From contig NC_064039.1 in assembly GCF_932526225.1 (NCBI RefSeq), positions 9,194,139 to 9,258,138 of the forward strand: a DNA stretch of 64,000 nucleotides, given 5' to 3'. The notes under the pieces are model-generated. The model saw nothing but the letters and a program-made list of their open reading frames with translations. It made no database searches and was not told where the DNA came from. Origin of the DNA: Nematostella vectensis (lineage: Eukaryota > Cnidaria > Anthozoa > Actiniaria > Edwardsiidae). Made by a program: the position numbers and the translations under genes. Shown here in pieces: positions 35,285-49,655 of the stretch (position 1 is the first letter of the stretch; every line of letters begins with the position of its first letter).

Positions 35285-36515
35285 GTGAACTGTCGCATTT
35301 ATAATCATTATCAGCACCACAAACATGGTACCCAGCCAACACCAACTACCACCAAAAACAACGACACCCAATCACCACTACAAACAACCACAACCATTAA
35401 CAACGACACTCACTATACACCAACCACAACCATAAACGACGACACCCAACCACCACTACAAACCCTGAAACCAAACCACTACTATAAACACAGACACCTA
35501 CATCAACCACACCACACACAACAACACTCACCCAACATCAACCACACCACACAGAACGACACTCACCCAACATCAACCACCACCACACACAATGACACTC
35601 ACCCAACATCAACCACCACCACACACGACACTCACCCAACACCAACCACCACACACAACGACACTCACCCAACATCAACCACCACCACACACAATGACAC
35701 TCACCCAACATCAACCACCACCACACACAACGACACTCACCCAACATCAACCACACAACGACACTCACCCAACATCAACCACCACCACACACAATGACAC
35801 TCACCCAACATCAACCACCACCACACACGACACTCACCCAACACCAACCACCACACACAACGACACTCACCCAACATCAACCACCACCACACACAACGAC
35901 ACTCACCCAACATCAACCACCACCACACACAACGACACTCACCCAACATCAACCACCACCACACACAACGACACTCACCCAACATCAACCACCACCATAC
36001 AACGGCACTCACCCAACATCAACCACCACCACACACAACGCCACTCACCCACCATTAACCACCACCACACACAACGCCACTCACCCAACATCAACCACCA
36101 ATACACACAACAACACTCACCCAACATCAACCACCACCACACACAACACTCACCCAACATCAACCACCACCACACACAACGACACTCACCCAACATCAAC
36201 CACCACACACAACGGCACTCACCCAACATCAACAACCACAATTAACAACGACACCAACCACCACCACACACGGCACTCACCCATCATCAACCACCACACA
36301 CAATGACACTCCCCCAACATCAACAACCACCACACACAACGACACTCACCCAACACCAACCACCACCACACACAACGACACTCACCAAACACCAACCAAC
36401 ATCACACAAAACGACACTCACCCAACACCAACCACCACCACACACAACGACATTCACCCAACATCAACCACCACTACACACAAGGAGACTCACCAACCAC
36501 TACAATCACCATTAT
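35285..36515. repeat. 36 bp minisatellite (ACACTCACCCAACATCAACC-type)
   Basis: About 33 units of nominally 36 bp run along the stretch, with 28-33 bp variants. They are purine-poor on the plus strand, and the left part is looser (from about 35285). Frames on both strands stay open for up to 217 codons with Thr/His/Pro-rich or Trp/Cys/Gly-rich repeats. Length variants shift the frame, so this is treated as non-coding. A related stray unit lies at 34730-34782. Confidence 0.92.
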
Positions 36516-36600
36516 TTTTTTTGTCAATAACAGCATCATAATCACTATTACCAATGACATTAAATGATCATTTTAAAAATCACTGCTACTACATCCACCA

Positions 36601-39223
36601 TAATTACCATCTTTACCTCCACCATTTCTACTACTAAATTACCATCTCTACCTCCACCATTTCTACTACTAAATTACCATCTCTACCTCCACCATTTCTA
36701 CTACTAAATTACCATCTCTACCTCCACCATTACTACTACTAAATTACCATCTTTACCTCCACCATTACTACTACTAAATTACCATCTCTACCTCCACCAT
36801 TACTACTACTAAATTACCATCTTTACCTCCACCATTACTACTACTAAATTACCATCTTTACCTCCACCATTACTACTACTAAATTACCATCTCTACCTCC
36901 ACCATTACTACTACTAAATTACCATCTTTACCTCCACCATTACTACTACTAAATTACCATCTTTACCTCCACCATTACTACTACTAAATTACCATCTCTA
37001 CCTCCACCATTACTACTACTAAATTACCATCTCTACCTCCACCATTACTACTACTAAATTACCATCTCTACCTCCACCATTACTACTACTAAATTACCAT
37101 CTTTACCTCCACCATTACTACTACTAAATTACCATCTTTACCTCCACCATTACTACTACTAAATTACCATCTTTACCTCCACCATTACTACTACTAAATT
37201 ACCATCTCTACCTCCACCATTACTACTACTAAATTACCATCTCTACCTCCACCATTACTACTACTAAATTACCATCTCTACCTCCACCATTACTACTACT
37301 AAATTACCATCTCTACCTCCACCATTTCTACTACTAAATTACCATCTTTACCTCCACCATTTCTACTACTAAATTACCATCTCTACCTCCACCATTTCTA
37401 CTACTAAATTACCTTCTCTACCTCCACCATTACTACTACTAAATTACCATCTCTACCTCCACCATTTCTACTACTAAATTACCATCTTTACCTCCACCAT
37501 TACTACTACTAAATTACCATCTTTACCTCCACCATTACTACTACTAAATTACCATCTCTACCTCCACCATTACTACTACTAAATTACCATCTTTACCTCC
37601 ACCATTACTACTACTAAATTACCATCTCTACCTCCACCATTTCTACTACTAAATTACCATCTCTACCTCCACCATTACTACTACTAAATTACCATCTTTA
37701 CCTCCACCATTACTACTACTAAATTACCATCTTTACCTCCACCATTACTACTACTAAATTACCATCTCTACCTCCACCATTACTACTACTAAATTACCAT
37801 CTTTACCTCCACCATTACTACTACTAAATTACCATCTTTACCTCCACCATTACTACTACTAAATTACCATCTCTACCTCCACCATTACTACTACTAAATT
37901 ACCATCTTTACCTCCACCATTACTACTACTAAATTACCATCTTTACCTCCACCATTACTACTACTAAATTACCATCTTTACCTCCACCATTTCTACTACT
38001 AAATTACCATCTTTACCTCCACCATTACTACTACTAAATTACCATCTTTACCTCCACCATTACTACTACTAAATTACCATCTTTACCTCCACCATTACTA
38101 CTACTAAATTACCATCTTTACCTCCACCATTACTACTACTAAATTACCATCTTTACCTCCACCATTTCTACTACTAAATTACCATCTCTACCTCCACCAT
38201 TACTACTACTAAATTACCATCTTTACCTCCACCATTTCTACTACTAAATTACCATCTCTACCTCCACCATTACTACTACTAAATACCATCTTTACCTCCA
38301 CCATTACTACTACTAAATTACCATCTCTACCTCCACCATTACTACTACTAAATTACCATCTCTACCTTCACCATTTCTACTACTAAATTACCATCTTTAC
38401 CTCCACCATTTCTACTACTAAATTACCATCTTTACCTCCACCATTACTACTACTAAATTACCATCTTTACCTCCACCATTACTACTACTAAATTACCATC
38501 TTTACCTCCACCATTACTACTACTAAATTACCATCTTTACCTCCACCATTTCTACTACTAAATTACCATCTCTACCTCCACCATTACTACTACTAAATTA
38601 CCATCTTTACCTCCACCATTACTACTACTAAATTACCATCTCTACCTCCACCATTACTACTACTAAATTACCATCTTTACCTCCACCATTACTACTACTA
38701 AATTACCATCTCTACCTCCACCATTACTACTACTAAATTACCATCTTTACCTCCACCATTACTACTACTAAATTACCATCTTTACCTCCACCATTACTAC
38801 TACTAAATTACCATCTTACCTCCACCATTACTACTACTAAATTACCATCTTTACCTCCACCATTTCTACTACTAAATTACCATCTTTACCTCCACCATTA
38901 CTACTACTAAATTACCATCTTTACCTCCACCATTACTACTACTAAATTACCATCTTTACCTCCACCATTTCTACTACTAAATTACCATCTTTACCTCCAC
39001 CATTTCTACTACTAAATTACCATCTCTACCTCCACCATTACTACTACTAAATTACCATCTTTACCTCCACCATTACTACTACTAAATTACCATCTCTACC
39101 TCCACCATTACTACTACTAAATTACCATCTCTACCTCCACCATTTCTACTACTAAATTACCATCTCTACCTCCACCATTTCTACTACTAAATTACCATCT
39201 TTACCTCCACCATTACTACTACT
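36601..39223. repeat. 35 bp satellite array, about 75 copies
   Basis: The unit is ACCATCTCTACCTCCACCAT followed by TACTACTACTAAATT. Two main variable positions, CTC/CTT and TTA/TTT, alternate along the array. Single-base deletions occur near 38283 and 38815. The strand bias is extreme, with almost no G on the plus strand. No gene content. Confidence 0.96.
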
Positions 39224-39409
39224 ATCGTCGGTACCACGAAACTCGACAAGATTTCGCCAATTTATTACTTATAATTTCGAAAAATAAATAAACGTTTCTA
39301 TCGATAATTTTGAAATTTAAAAACACCTTTATGTCCAATGAGCGTACCCAGGTTTTGCTGAGGGGGTTGGGGACAGTTTCATTTTGGATAGGATTCGGCG
39401 ATCTTTCTA

Positions 39410-41625
39410 CGGAACGTACCCGTGAAAAGCTCAATAAAGAATATATAAGGAGTGGTGGATGCAACCCCCCCCCCCCATGCACACAGCGTACCCGTGAATA
39501 GGTGAATAGCTCTACACAATAACGAGTATATAAGGAGAGGTGGATGAACCCTGCGCACCCCCCCCCCCCCCCCCATGCACACAGCGTACCCGTGAATAGG
39601 TGAATAGCTCTACACAATAACGAGTATATAAGGAGAGGTGGATGAACCCTACGCACCCCCCCCCCCCCCCATGCACACAGCGTACCCGTGAATAGGTGAA
39701 TAGCTCTACACCATAACGAGTATATAAGGAGGGGTGGATGAACCCTGCTCACCCCCCCCCCCCACCCCCCCATGCACACAGCGTACCCGTGAATGGGTGA
39801 ATAGCTCTAAACAATAACGAGTATATAAGGAGAGGTGGATGAACCCTGCTCACCCCCTCACCCCCATGCACACAGCGTACCCGTGAATAGGTGAATAGCT
39901 CTACACCATAACGAGTATATAAGGAGGGGTGGATGAACCCTGCTCACCCCCCCACCCCCCCCATGCACACAGCGTACCCGTGAATAGGTGAATAGCTCTA
40001 CACAATAACGAATATATAAGGAGAGGTGGATGAACCCTACGCACCCCCCCCCCCCTCCATGCACACAGCGTACCCGTGAATAGGTGAATAGCTCTACACC
40101 ATAACGAATATATAAGGAGAGGTGGATGAACCCTACGCACCCCCCCCCCCCCATGCACACAGCGTACCCGTGAATAGGTGAATAGCTCTACACCATAACG
40201 AGTATATAAGGAGGGGTGGATGAACCCTGCTCACCCCCCCCACCCCCCCATGCACACAGCGTACCCGTGAATGGGTGAATAGCTCTACACCATAACGATA
40301 TATAAGGAGAGGTGGATGAACCCTGCTCACCCCCCCCCCCCCCATGCACACAGCGTACCCGTTAATAGGTGAATAGCTCTAAACAATAACGGAGTATATA
40401 AGGAGAGGTGGATGAACCCTGCTCACCCCCCCACCACATGCACACAGCGTACCCGTGAATAGGTGAATAGCTCTAAACAATAACGAGTATATAAGGAGAG
40501 GTGGATGAACCCTGCGCAACCCCCCCCCCCCCCCCCCCATGCACAAAGCGTACCCGTGAATAGGTGAATAGCTCTACACAATAACGAGTATATAAGGAGA
40601 GGTGGATGAACCCTACGCACCCCCCCCCCCCCATGCACACAGCGTACCCGTGAATAGGTGAATAGCTCTACACCGTAACGAGTACATAAGGATAGGTGGA
40701 TGAAACCTGCCCACCCCCCCCCCATGCACACAGCGTACCCGTGAATAGGTGAATAGCTCTACACAATAACGAATATATAAGGAGAGGTGGATGAACCCTG
40801 CTCATCCCCCCCCCCATGCACACAGCGTACCCGTGAATAGGTGAATAGCTCTGAACAATAACGAGTATATAAGGAGGGGTGGATGAACCCTGCGCACCCT
40901 CCCCCCCATGCACAAAGCGTACCCGTGAATAGGTGAATAGCCCTAAACAATAACGAGTATATAAGGAGGGGTGGATGAACCCTGCGCACCCCCTCCCCCC
41001 CCCATGCACACAGCGTACCCGTGAATAGGTGAATAGCTCTAAACAATAACGAGTATATAAGGAGAGGTGGATGAACCCTGCGCACCCCCACCCCCCCATG
41101 CACAAAGCGTACCCGCGAATAGGTGAATAGCTCTACACAATAACGAATATATAAGGAGAGGTGGATGAACCCTGCTCACCCTCCCCCCCCCCCCCCCTCC
41201 CCATGCACACAGCGTATGTACCCGTGAATAGGTGAATAGCTCTAAACAATAACGAATATATAAGGAGAGGTGGATGAACCCTACGCACCCCCCCCCCCCC
41301 CCCATGCACACAGCGTACCCGTGAATAGGTGAATAGCTCTACACCATAACGAGTATATAAGGAGGGGTGGATGAACCCTGCTCACCCCCCCCACCCCCCA
41401 TGCACACAGCGTACCCGTGAATAGGTGGATAGCTCTACACAATAACGAATATATAAGGAGGGTGGATGAACCCTACGCACCCTCCCCCCCCCCCCCCCCC
41501 ACATGCACACGAGCGTACCCGTGAATAGGTGAATAGCTCTAAACAATAACGAATATATAAGGAGGGGTGGATGCACCCTACGCACCCTCCCCCCCCCCCC
41601 CATGCACACAGCGTACCCGTCTGTG
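39410..41625. repeat. About 97 bp satellite, about 23 copies, each with a poly-C tract and a TATA-like box
   Basis: Each unit carries GCGTACCCGTGAATAGGTGA, then TATATAAGGAG, then GGTGGATGAACCCT, then a C-run of 8-20 before ATGCACA. The C-run length varies between units, so total unit length varies by about 10 bp. The first unit (about 39413) is diverged and joined to unique sequence. Minus-strand frames (up to 185 codons) are repeat products. Confidence 0.95.
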
Positions 41626-41818
41626 ATTAGTACTAAACAATAACAGAAACAGTGACGAAAGTAACACAAACGAATTGTTTCTGGGTTTTTTATATCAGTG
41701 CTCTCTACGGACCAAGAGTCGACCCACCCTTTGTCTCAGGTCACATTGGAGACAAGGGCATGTCTTATTTTATTGCGTCTAAGGGATAAGCATTTTTTCC
41801 TTTCGTGTTATACAATAC

Positions 41819-41840
41819 GAGGGGGGGGGGGGGGGGGGTT
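41819..41840. repeat. Poly-G tract
   Basis: An uninterrupted run of about 18 G follows the last unit of the 97 bp satellite by 200 bp. Its exact length is unreliable in any assembly. Confidence 0.8.
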
Positions 41841-44800
41841 GGGCATGCATGATAGCGAGGGCGAGAGCGCATAGGTTTTACACGCGTAATATTATATAAA
41901 TAATAACAATAATTTTGTAATTACTGAATCATTTTGCGCGACCCCGAAACGTCGTAGAATAATGCTCTGTGATGGAAAATAATTACTTATTTATTCTAAG
42001 CATCTAACGATCACTGCACAGGAGCATCAACACGGGTCAGTACGCAGCTCTTACAAGCTGCAATTTGATTGGGAAAATGAACAATATCCGCACCTCGACA
42101 CAAAGAACGAGAAGAATAGAGACAAAGGAACTCCTTTGTAGAACAAAAATAATAGGAGACAAAGCAGCTGCGTACTAACTCATCAACACTGCTGGTCGCG
42201 TGTGTGCGTGACTGAGGGTGCGTGTGCTCGGCTGACGTATTTCATAAAGTGATTATGCAATCTCATACTTGAATTCCAGTCATTCACCAGAGAAACCATG
42301 CAATATCTCAAAATCACGCTTTTATTTGTTTTTTTTTTCTTGCTCACATCTGTCTTTGGTCAGCTTGCGCTATAGGCGGAGTCGTGGAATGTGGGATGTT
42401 TACATTACCAGTCGCCAGCTTATAATTACTCGCTAATTTGCTGGGTGTGACCGCCGATTATGGACCAGACCCCACCCTGAGTCTAATAACCTGCTAATTG
42501 AATAAGAACCTCATCGAGAATGCCTTAGGAGATTTGGAGCGGCCGCTTTTAGATTATTTTTGGACATCGTATGACGTACAGGAAATATTCCCCAGGTTAT
42601 TGCTGGTATTTTTGTCATATTTTTTGTTTGTTAATTTGGGTTCTAGATTTTTATTTATTGGTCTTCTAAAACTGTGAAATTCTGAATAGGGCGTCGATAC
42701 GTTTTGATAGATTCTCTGTAGCTGCGGCTACGAGCTATTCCTCTAAGGGACGTATTCCAAACGTTACAGAATACTTCCAAACAATTTAGGTAATGTTTAA
42801 AGTTAATAGTTTAACCTTCTTTTACTAGCAGTGATTAAGGCTAGAAAGAACCCCGATTACTCGAACTCTCTGCTAATTTAAACCATTCATTAAGGTATGG
42901 TCAAGGATGAGTTTTGCGTCATTTCAATTGCTCGAAAAACCCGTGATCTCAGTTGCTCGAAAACTCGTAAATCACCTTTCAACAAATACCTTACAAGCAG
43001 AGCATCTCTCGTATTTTGTTAAAGAGTTAAAGTAAGTCGAGCCGGATGAAAAATGAGGTGATTCTTTCGACACACTTCACAAGTGATTTATGTTTTCAAC
43101 GAGTTTTGAAGACAAATTCAAAGGATGACGTGACATTGGTGAGACCATTGGACAAGGGACTTCAGGGAAAAAGTAAAAGAACAAAACGTTTAAAATTTCA
43201 ATGACAGGAGAGCGATACCGGCAAAGCTCGTCTCTCGAAAAGAAATCGACCACAAAATATTTCGACGAGTTCCGTTGATTTCAGATGAATTATCGATTTC
43301 GTCTGCAAATTGTCGATAGTGATTCAAAGAGTTGGAAATACGAAAACGCTTTGAATAGGCACGTTATAGGGTCGTTGGCCTCTTGGAGACAAGCTCTTGT
43401 TGTCTCAGCCTCATAAGAGAAAGAAAAATAACCCTAATCCCGCATCATTTTTACTAAAATCCCTCCTCTTGCAAAGATAATCGCGTTAAGCAGTTGTCAT
43501 TTGAAGCAATTTAAATAACTTAGTATTTTTTTTTTATCAAAGGGTGTTGCAATTGATTTATCACTGCTTGATAACTCGTTAATCGAGTCTCAGACGGTTA
43601 AGCCAGCATTCTCTACACATCATTAATCACTCGCGGCTTCGTGCCGCATATAAGCCGAGACTCGTAACTCTAGATTTTAACATCCGCATAACTCGACGTC
43701 ATCTTTGACGTCATAAAGCTGTGGTGCGGAAGTTTTGTAGCGGTTTTTTGCGATAAAAATAGATAAAAATTAGATCCTGAATGCGGCTAAATCTAGGCCT
43801 TTCCGGCTCAGAAATTCGAACCATGTTTTTGTTTTTAAATTTTTTTAAAGAGTTTGTCTGATTTACTGCACGGCTGAGAAGCTGTTTAATGTTTACTTTT
43901 GAAATACCGCAGTATCAAAGAGCGTGTTTCTCTATTTATGCACGCGTGGATGAAAAAAACAAAAAACATGCACTGAAATTAGTCGCATGCTAATATCGCT
44001 AGTTCCCTATCAGAAGATGAAATAGTGTAACTTAGAATCAAATAAGACGCACTTTACATTCCCTCAGTTCTCTTGCACTTGACCATCGACATGACTCTCT
44101 AGTCGCGAGATTGTTAGCCGGTATATTGGGTTAGAGTCAAGACATGCTTGACCGTAATAAAGTTTGCACTATAGTTTGTCAGAGTGCCACGTAACAATGG
44201 GCAGAGTGGTCAATAAATCAAATTTGCGTTAAAGGGCGGACAGATTGAGTTTATCTAAACACACTATCGCGGTCTCAGTGCCATTAGCCTTGTAAGATGC
44301 GAAAGCTTGCAATCATTTAAAACAATGAACGAGGTAGGCGGGTAGAATAGTGCTATGCTTTTCAGTGTTGTTTATTTTGCACCGTTTATAATCAATGTAC
44401 CAGTAATTCAATAACGTGTAGCCATCAATCACTATGCGTGCCCTCTGTTGCTTTGCGATCCATTGAACCCGTATGTTCCCAACTGTCTCCACTTCCTTCC
44501 TCTATGTTCGTGGATTGCGCGACTGTGGTTTGAATCACTGCCGGTTGAGATCCGATCGGTGATTCTGCGGTTTCACTGAGTTGAGTTTGTGTCCATTTTC
44601 AGTAATGCACCTCGGAATAGTGTGTGTGTTTATCGATGAGGAAATAGTGCCTTTCCGACACCTCCAATGCAATGCGGCAGTGTACACAACGCATACCTCC
44701 ACAAATTGCTTTTAATTGCTCGAGTCAATTGAGTGAGTCAAGCGCTGTCCCCCCAGTTTAAAACAACAATATTACAAATACTTAAACTCCGTGATCCGAG

Positions 44801-47800
44801 GATGGCCCATTTTTTTGCGTATTTGTAGGCGATTTTTTAAGTGCCTCTTTTACTAACTTTTGCCTATGAAGTCACCTGAAAACGTGATATACTTGAATAT
44901 AGCCCCTAATAGAATGACAATGTGTGTGGCTTCCACATAAACCTATGCAATGCTTGCCGATACACATATCGATAAGGAAAGAGGTGACTTTGATTGAGTG
45001 AACAGCTTTTCTGATAAACAAGTTCCTTCTAAACAAGTCATACAATTCAGAACCATACTTAACACGCCTATCTTAACCAGACATGGCAGAAGCATGACAA
45101 TGCTTTCTTCTCTGTTTCTATTGCACCGTGGCGACCAGCGAACAAGCCTTTCAACAGAGGCCATTATAGCGAAACAACGCTTGTCAGAACCTCTTGAATG
45201 TGCCAAGGGTGCCTGAAATTTTTGAGAGTCCGAGAGACAAGCAACAATACCTGCTCGTCAAGAAATACTATAAGAAGCCAAATAGCTGTGTTTCCTGTAA
45301 AGATAAAAAAGGTTTGAGTATACAAACCCGGACTGGTAGGCTCCAGTGAGTAAACAGCTTAGCGGGAATTCACGAACCACTTGTCCCGAACCCAGGCTTT
45401 TGAAAACCGAGAAAAGGGACCATTAAAGTCAGGTGGTTGAGGTAACAAGACAAAATTATATCTTGCCTTTATCAGGAGAGTAAGAACCCATTAAGGAAAA
45501 CGGGCTGGAAACGCCCGACGGGAGAACACCGAGAACAATAAAGAGTATGATAAGAGTGAATATTGATGAGAGGAGAAAATTTAGTTATTTTACCGGACAT
45601 TTTAGTAGAAATAGGAGCAGTATGCAACCCACGTTGCTTCGTAAACGCACCAGGAATATGTATTTTCGCTTTCTTCCCTCCGCTGTTTTATTGACATATT
45701 CTTCTTCTTGTGCATAAAAAAGCTGGCGATTGTGTTATGATCATCGATTATCTTCGATCATGTTTTCCATGTGAATCGTTGTAGATGCGAGTTATGAGTA
45801 AGCATTTCTTTGAGATAGAAAAATAAGTTGTTGAGTGGGGCTTTGGGATAAGCTTTTCCTTAGGAATCGTCACGAAAATCTACACCGCCCTTTTCATTTA
45901 TGGCTCAGAACTCGCGAGCCAGCTATGGATTTTCACAACCGATTTACCGAAACATTCTTCCTCGGAGCACAATATGACTGCACGATTGAGGATATAGCGG
46001 TACTATTGCGCTCTATTGTGTGTTTCTGGAATTGTAGAGTGATCGTTTCAAAGCTCTTCGCCATGATAAAAGAAACGATTCAGCGATAAAGCATAAGAGC
46101 TATGCGCCCTTGCCCCAAAGCTTAGCTTGATCCAAAGCTAAGACTTCTAAACTGATATGATATCTAACCAGTAATACACCGTTTAATGAAGTCTTCCTCG
46201 TGATAATGTAATTTCTTTTAAAAAAAAACCCACGCATACATATAGCGCCTTTGCCATCGAAAACGTGTAAATATCATTATTTGTGATTTCGAGCGCTGTT
46301 ACAAATTGAATGTCAAGTTCGTCTCGCGGTTCCCCGCGCATCCATTTCTATATTATACCATGGTTGCTATCACTTATCGGTGTACCATTATTCTAAAGTG
46401 TTTATGCTGACCAGTTAAAGTGCTATAAATTGTCTGATTGTTCGGATAAAAATGTTAGCTTTTGGATGTAAAGTTTATTTTTTTTCTTTTCTCCTAACCA
46501 AAACCAAAATGTACTTTAGTTTGACAGTCGATATCGGGTCGCAGATAAACAATTTAGTCGTTGATCTAGTTCATTTGTTGTAATGGATATTATAACGATC
46601 CATTTGCGGGTAAAATATATGTTTACTGATCTAATTTATAGTTTACTTGAAAATAGTACCATGTTTTATTATTTTTGTAGGATAGATCTCTTATCATTTT
46701 GCTCTGTGCTCTGCGCGCCTTTAACTCTCAAAATGTCCATCTATTTACAGATTTGATTGAATTATACAGGTAGAAAATCACACTCAACTAGGATGCCAGT
46801 AGAGAAAGTGTGTAGGATTTGCACCCTAGTCTTAATTGGATACAAAATAATCTAAAATGAAATAAAAAAAAACGTTTTGCGTTTGTATTATAAAGCTTTT
46901 TTAACACTTCGAATTTCGTTCTTACGTTAACAACAATTATTTCAGCAAGATTTTTTTTAAAGCGTTTTATGACATTCTATTTGGTTTCCATTCTAGGAAA
47001 TCGAGCAGTTTAATTGCGAAATCACCTGGCTAGTGATCGGAGTATATCCGGCAAAAAATCGCTTAAAATTAATTAGTAATTGCGCAGAAATCACACCACG
47101 CGATAATCTTTAAATCTGGGCCCTAATAAACGAGCTTTTTATTATTAAAACACCTTAAATAAGCACTCTCACCCCTCTCAATTCTTCTCATTAAAGACCG
47201 AATGACGTAAAAACGGAGACAGATCATCCGATACAAGTTCTGTAGCAAATTAGGGGGAACAAACAGTTTCTATTCAAACACAGACTTCTATATCGAGGGG
47301 AAGCTCCTAGCAAATATCTCGGCTAACACTAAAATGGCCAGCAGAAAGTCTTGACAAGAGAAATTAAAATCATATTACTGCAGCAACCTGTTTATATATT
47401 GTTAGCAAATGAAGACCAATTACCTAATCGTCTGTTGTGTTCAATATTTAGTCATTTACAAACGAATGTGTTCGTAACTCATTTAATTATTACTTTTCGA
47501 TACATTTCACACAGCTGTTTTCTCTTCCTTTCTTTCTTGTGAAATTGAATCCTTTATGACTTTTGTGTCTTTTCATTCAGTATCTCAAAACTTTTAAAAC
47601 AAATATCCAGAATTCTTACTGGCCTTAGTTGAAGTTTAGCTACCCCTTCTTTGTCTTCATTTTCGCAGTTTGTCGATAAATTCGTTAGCCATCACGTTTT
47701 ATCCTCCGAGAAACGCTAGTTTCACCTGGTAAAACTACGATCACCAATAGTAAGACCTTATTTCATGATTATCTTCTCTTTTTAAGGCCGACATGTTATT

Positions 47801-47851
47801 CAGATGCTTTTTTCATGGGAGATTACCCCCCTGTGCTGTTTCGTTAACTTA
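41840..47851. other. Unique non-coding stretch
   Basis: No exon or repeat could be supported. A short inverted pair (GTACGCAGCT / AGCTGCGTAC) frames 42040-42176, and a consensus CRE (TGACGTCA) sits at 43706-43713. Overlapping frames at 44.94-45.22 kb on both strands are not recognised. Confidence 0.5.
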
Positions 47852-48046
47852 GAAGTGAAATCTCTCACAGATCAGTGTGTTCTTTGTGCTCCCATGTGGA
47901 ACAGCTGGGGATGGCGTATTCGCCAGTACATTGGGTGCCGCACAGACGCACTGGACACCGGAAAAAGCGTCAAAGAATTGTTCTTCGGCGATCAGACAGT
48001 GCTAAATACAGCCCCTCAGTGCCGCACATGCCACAATAAGGATTAA
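47852..48046 (+). CDS. Possible cysteine-containing 3'-terminal exon of an unrecognised gene (partial)
   Basis: An open frame with higher GC than its surroundings follows a plausible acceptor (pyrimidine-rich tract ending AACTTAG at 47851). It ends in TAA at 48044-48046. The peptide contains DQCVLCAPMWNSWGWRIR, then GCRTDALDTG, and ends QCRTCHNKD, so it has two CxxC pairs and a central Cys. An AATAAA polyadenylation signal follows at 48139-48144, about 95 bp after the stop. I do not recognise the family, and no upstream exon could be linked. An in-frame Met at 47804 would allow an 80-residue single-exon reading, but that start has no special context. It could be a chance open frame. Confidence 0.3.
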   Translation, partial: EVKSLTDQCVLCAPMWNSWGWRIRQYIGCRTDALDTGKSVKELFFGDQTVLNTAPQCRTCHNKD

Positions 48047-48138
48047 AACCAAGCGAAATTGATACAACAAAAAGGAGTTGCGATAAGATTGATCGGCGTT
48101 ATCTCGCTTTTAGTCATCTCTCATATCTTAACCATTTC

Positions 48139-48144
48139 AATAAA
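48139..48144 (+). terminator. Possible polyadenylation signal after the 47.9 kb exon
   Basis: AATAAA lies 92 bp after the TAA that closes the cysteine-containing frame. It supports, weakly, the idea that this is a terminal exon. Confidence 0.3.
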
Positions 48145-49655
48145 TAGTTAAATTGAACTCCTTAGTGGAAGCTAAGTGGCGAGAGCAGTAAATAAAGAAT
48201 ATAAAAAAAGACTCCTGGAAACTCTTTGAAAAACAACAAGTACCCAATTCTAAGTTCAGTAAGGAGTTGTTGACGGTGATATCAATGTTCAAATCTCAAG
48301 GAAGCGTTTTTTTTTTTTCTCGTCCATGCCTGGCTAGGCAAAGCTGGCGTTAGACTCTGAACACACATTTGGGCAGCCATTTCCTTATTATTTCATTATT
48401 ATGACAGTTTGAGTACACCGAGTTTAAGGTAATTCTAAGATAATTGATAGTAAATGTAAGGCAAGCGCATTGTAAGGCAAGCTGGCATTGTTATTTTTTC
48501 CGGGGAACCAAAAACCTGAATCATTCTCTATAACACGATCGTATGTTTAGCATAAGAAAGCCAAACTAGCCACTCATTTTCTTAACCACACAAAAACTTT
48601 TTATAGCATTTCACAACTACCATCTAAAGCACCCTTTTATGTTAAAGTGAATGCCAGATATCCGTGGTTTCATTTACTAGGAAATATTTCACACCTTAGT
48701 CACAAAAGAACCATGCTCATATAAAATACCCCCGCCAGCGACAATGGCAGAGTTAATCCAAAAACACACCGAGCCGATTCGAGTGCACCCGTGTTAGCCG
48801 TTGTGCTGGGTCATAGCGTTGCATTATCTAAATAAATTAGCCAGACAACCAGAACTATCAGCGAAACAGTCATAGCTTACATGAGTGTGGACTGCTCAAA
48901 AAATATACCGATAGCTGGGTTACGGGCCAGAATACACAAATATTTTGATGGCGTTTTTAGTTCATTGTTTTGTGGTACCGAACTGTCTCGATGCATTCTT
49001 CGTTTGACAGACCGGTCTGTGCTGGCGACTTTTCTCTTCGTATTGGGCAAATTAACGGGGTTATAATTGGCGAGCTATTTGGCTATGCGTTGCCTCAAGA
49101 GCTTGTCAATCGGGACGTCACTATTCAATGGAGGCAATTATCTTCAGGGTCTCAACCTTCGAATGCTTGAATGATCCAAGGAATGGGAGAAAAGCGCAGT
49201 GAAACGCAACTTTTTGATTTATTAGAGCTATTCTAATGGGTATCAAAACAAGTATTGTTTCGCGCGATTTGGGAAAGTTTTCTTAAGAGTTAACCACACG
49301 GACATTCATTTGCGTTTTGTTTGCCATGATTTATTTTCTCAGAAAATAATTACAGTAATTGTAAATCAAATCAATATTACATCCCTTACTGTAGTGTGAA
49401 TATATACAACAAAACGTTTAGCGCAGATTGTAAGAATAAGAACCATTTAATCCTGACCTTCTTAAAAGGTTTCGTAATTGAATAATGTGTGGACGCAATT
49501 GTGCGTTTTAATCGCGATTGTCTTGAAATTGTTCGAGTGTGATTAAGAATATGTTGGGATTTGGAAAGTTTGTCAAAGCATTAGATTTTCGCCTCGTGTG
49601 TGCAGAATATATTCTAGCGATAACTGATGTTATTGTTAATCGTTATCAAAAAAGT

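Noticed and set aside
35285-36530. Thr/His/Pro-rich and Trp/Cys/Gly-rich open frames
   Set aside because: By-products of a 36 bp satellite; unit-length variants shift frames and both strands are equally open.
39222-41669. Minus-strand frames with repeated RVHPPLLIYSL and FTGTLCAW peptides
   Set aside because: They come from the 97 bp satellite. The variable C-runs change the frame between units, so no stable protein is encoded.
43800-43880. tRNA-like B box (GGTTCGAATTT on the minus strand)
   Set aside because: No A box, acceptor pairing or anticodon arm can be formed around it.
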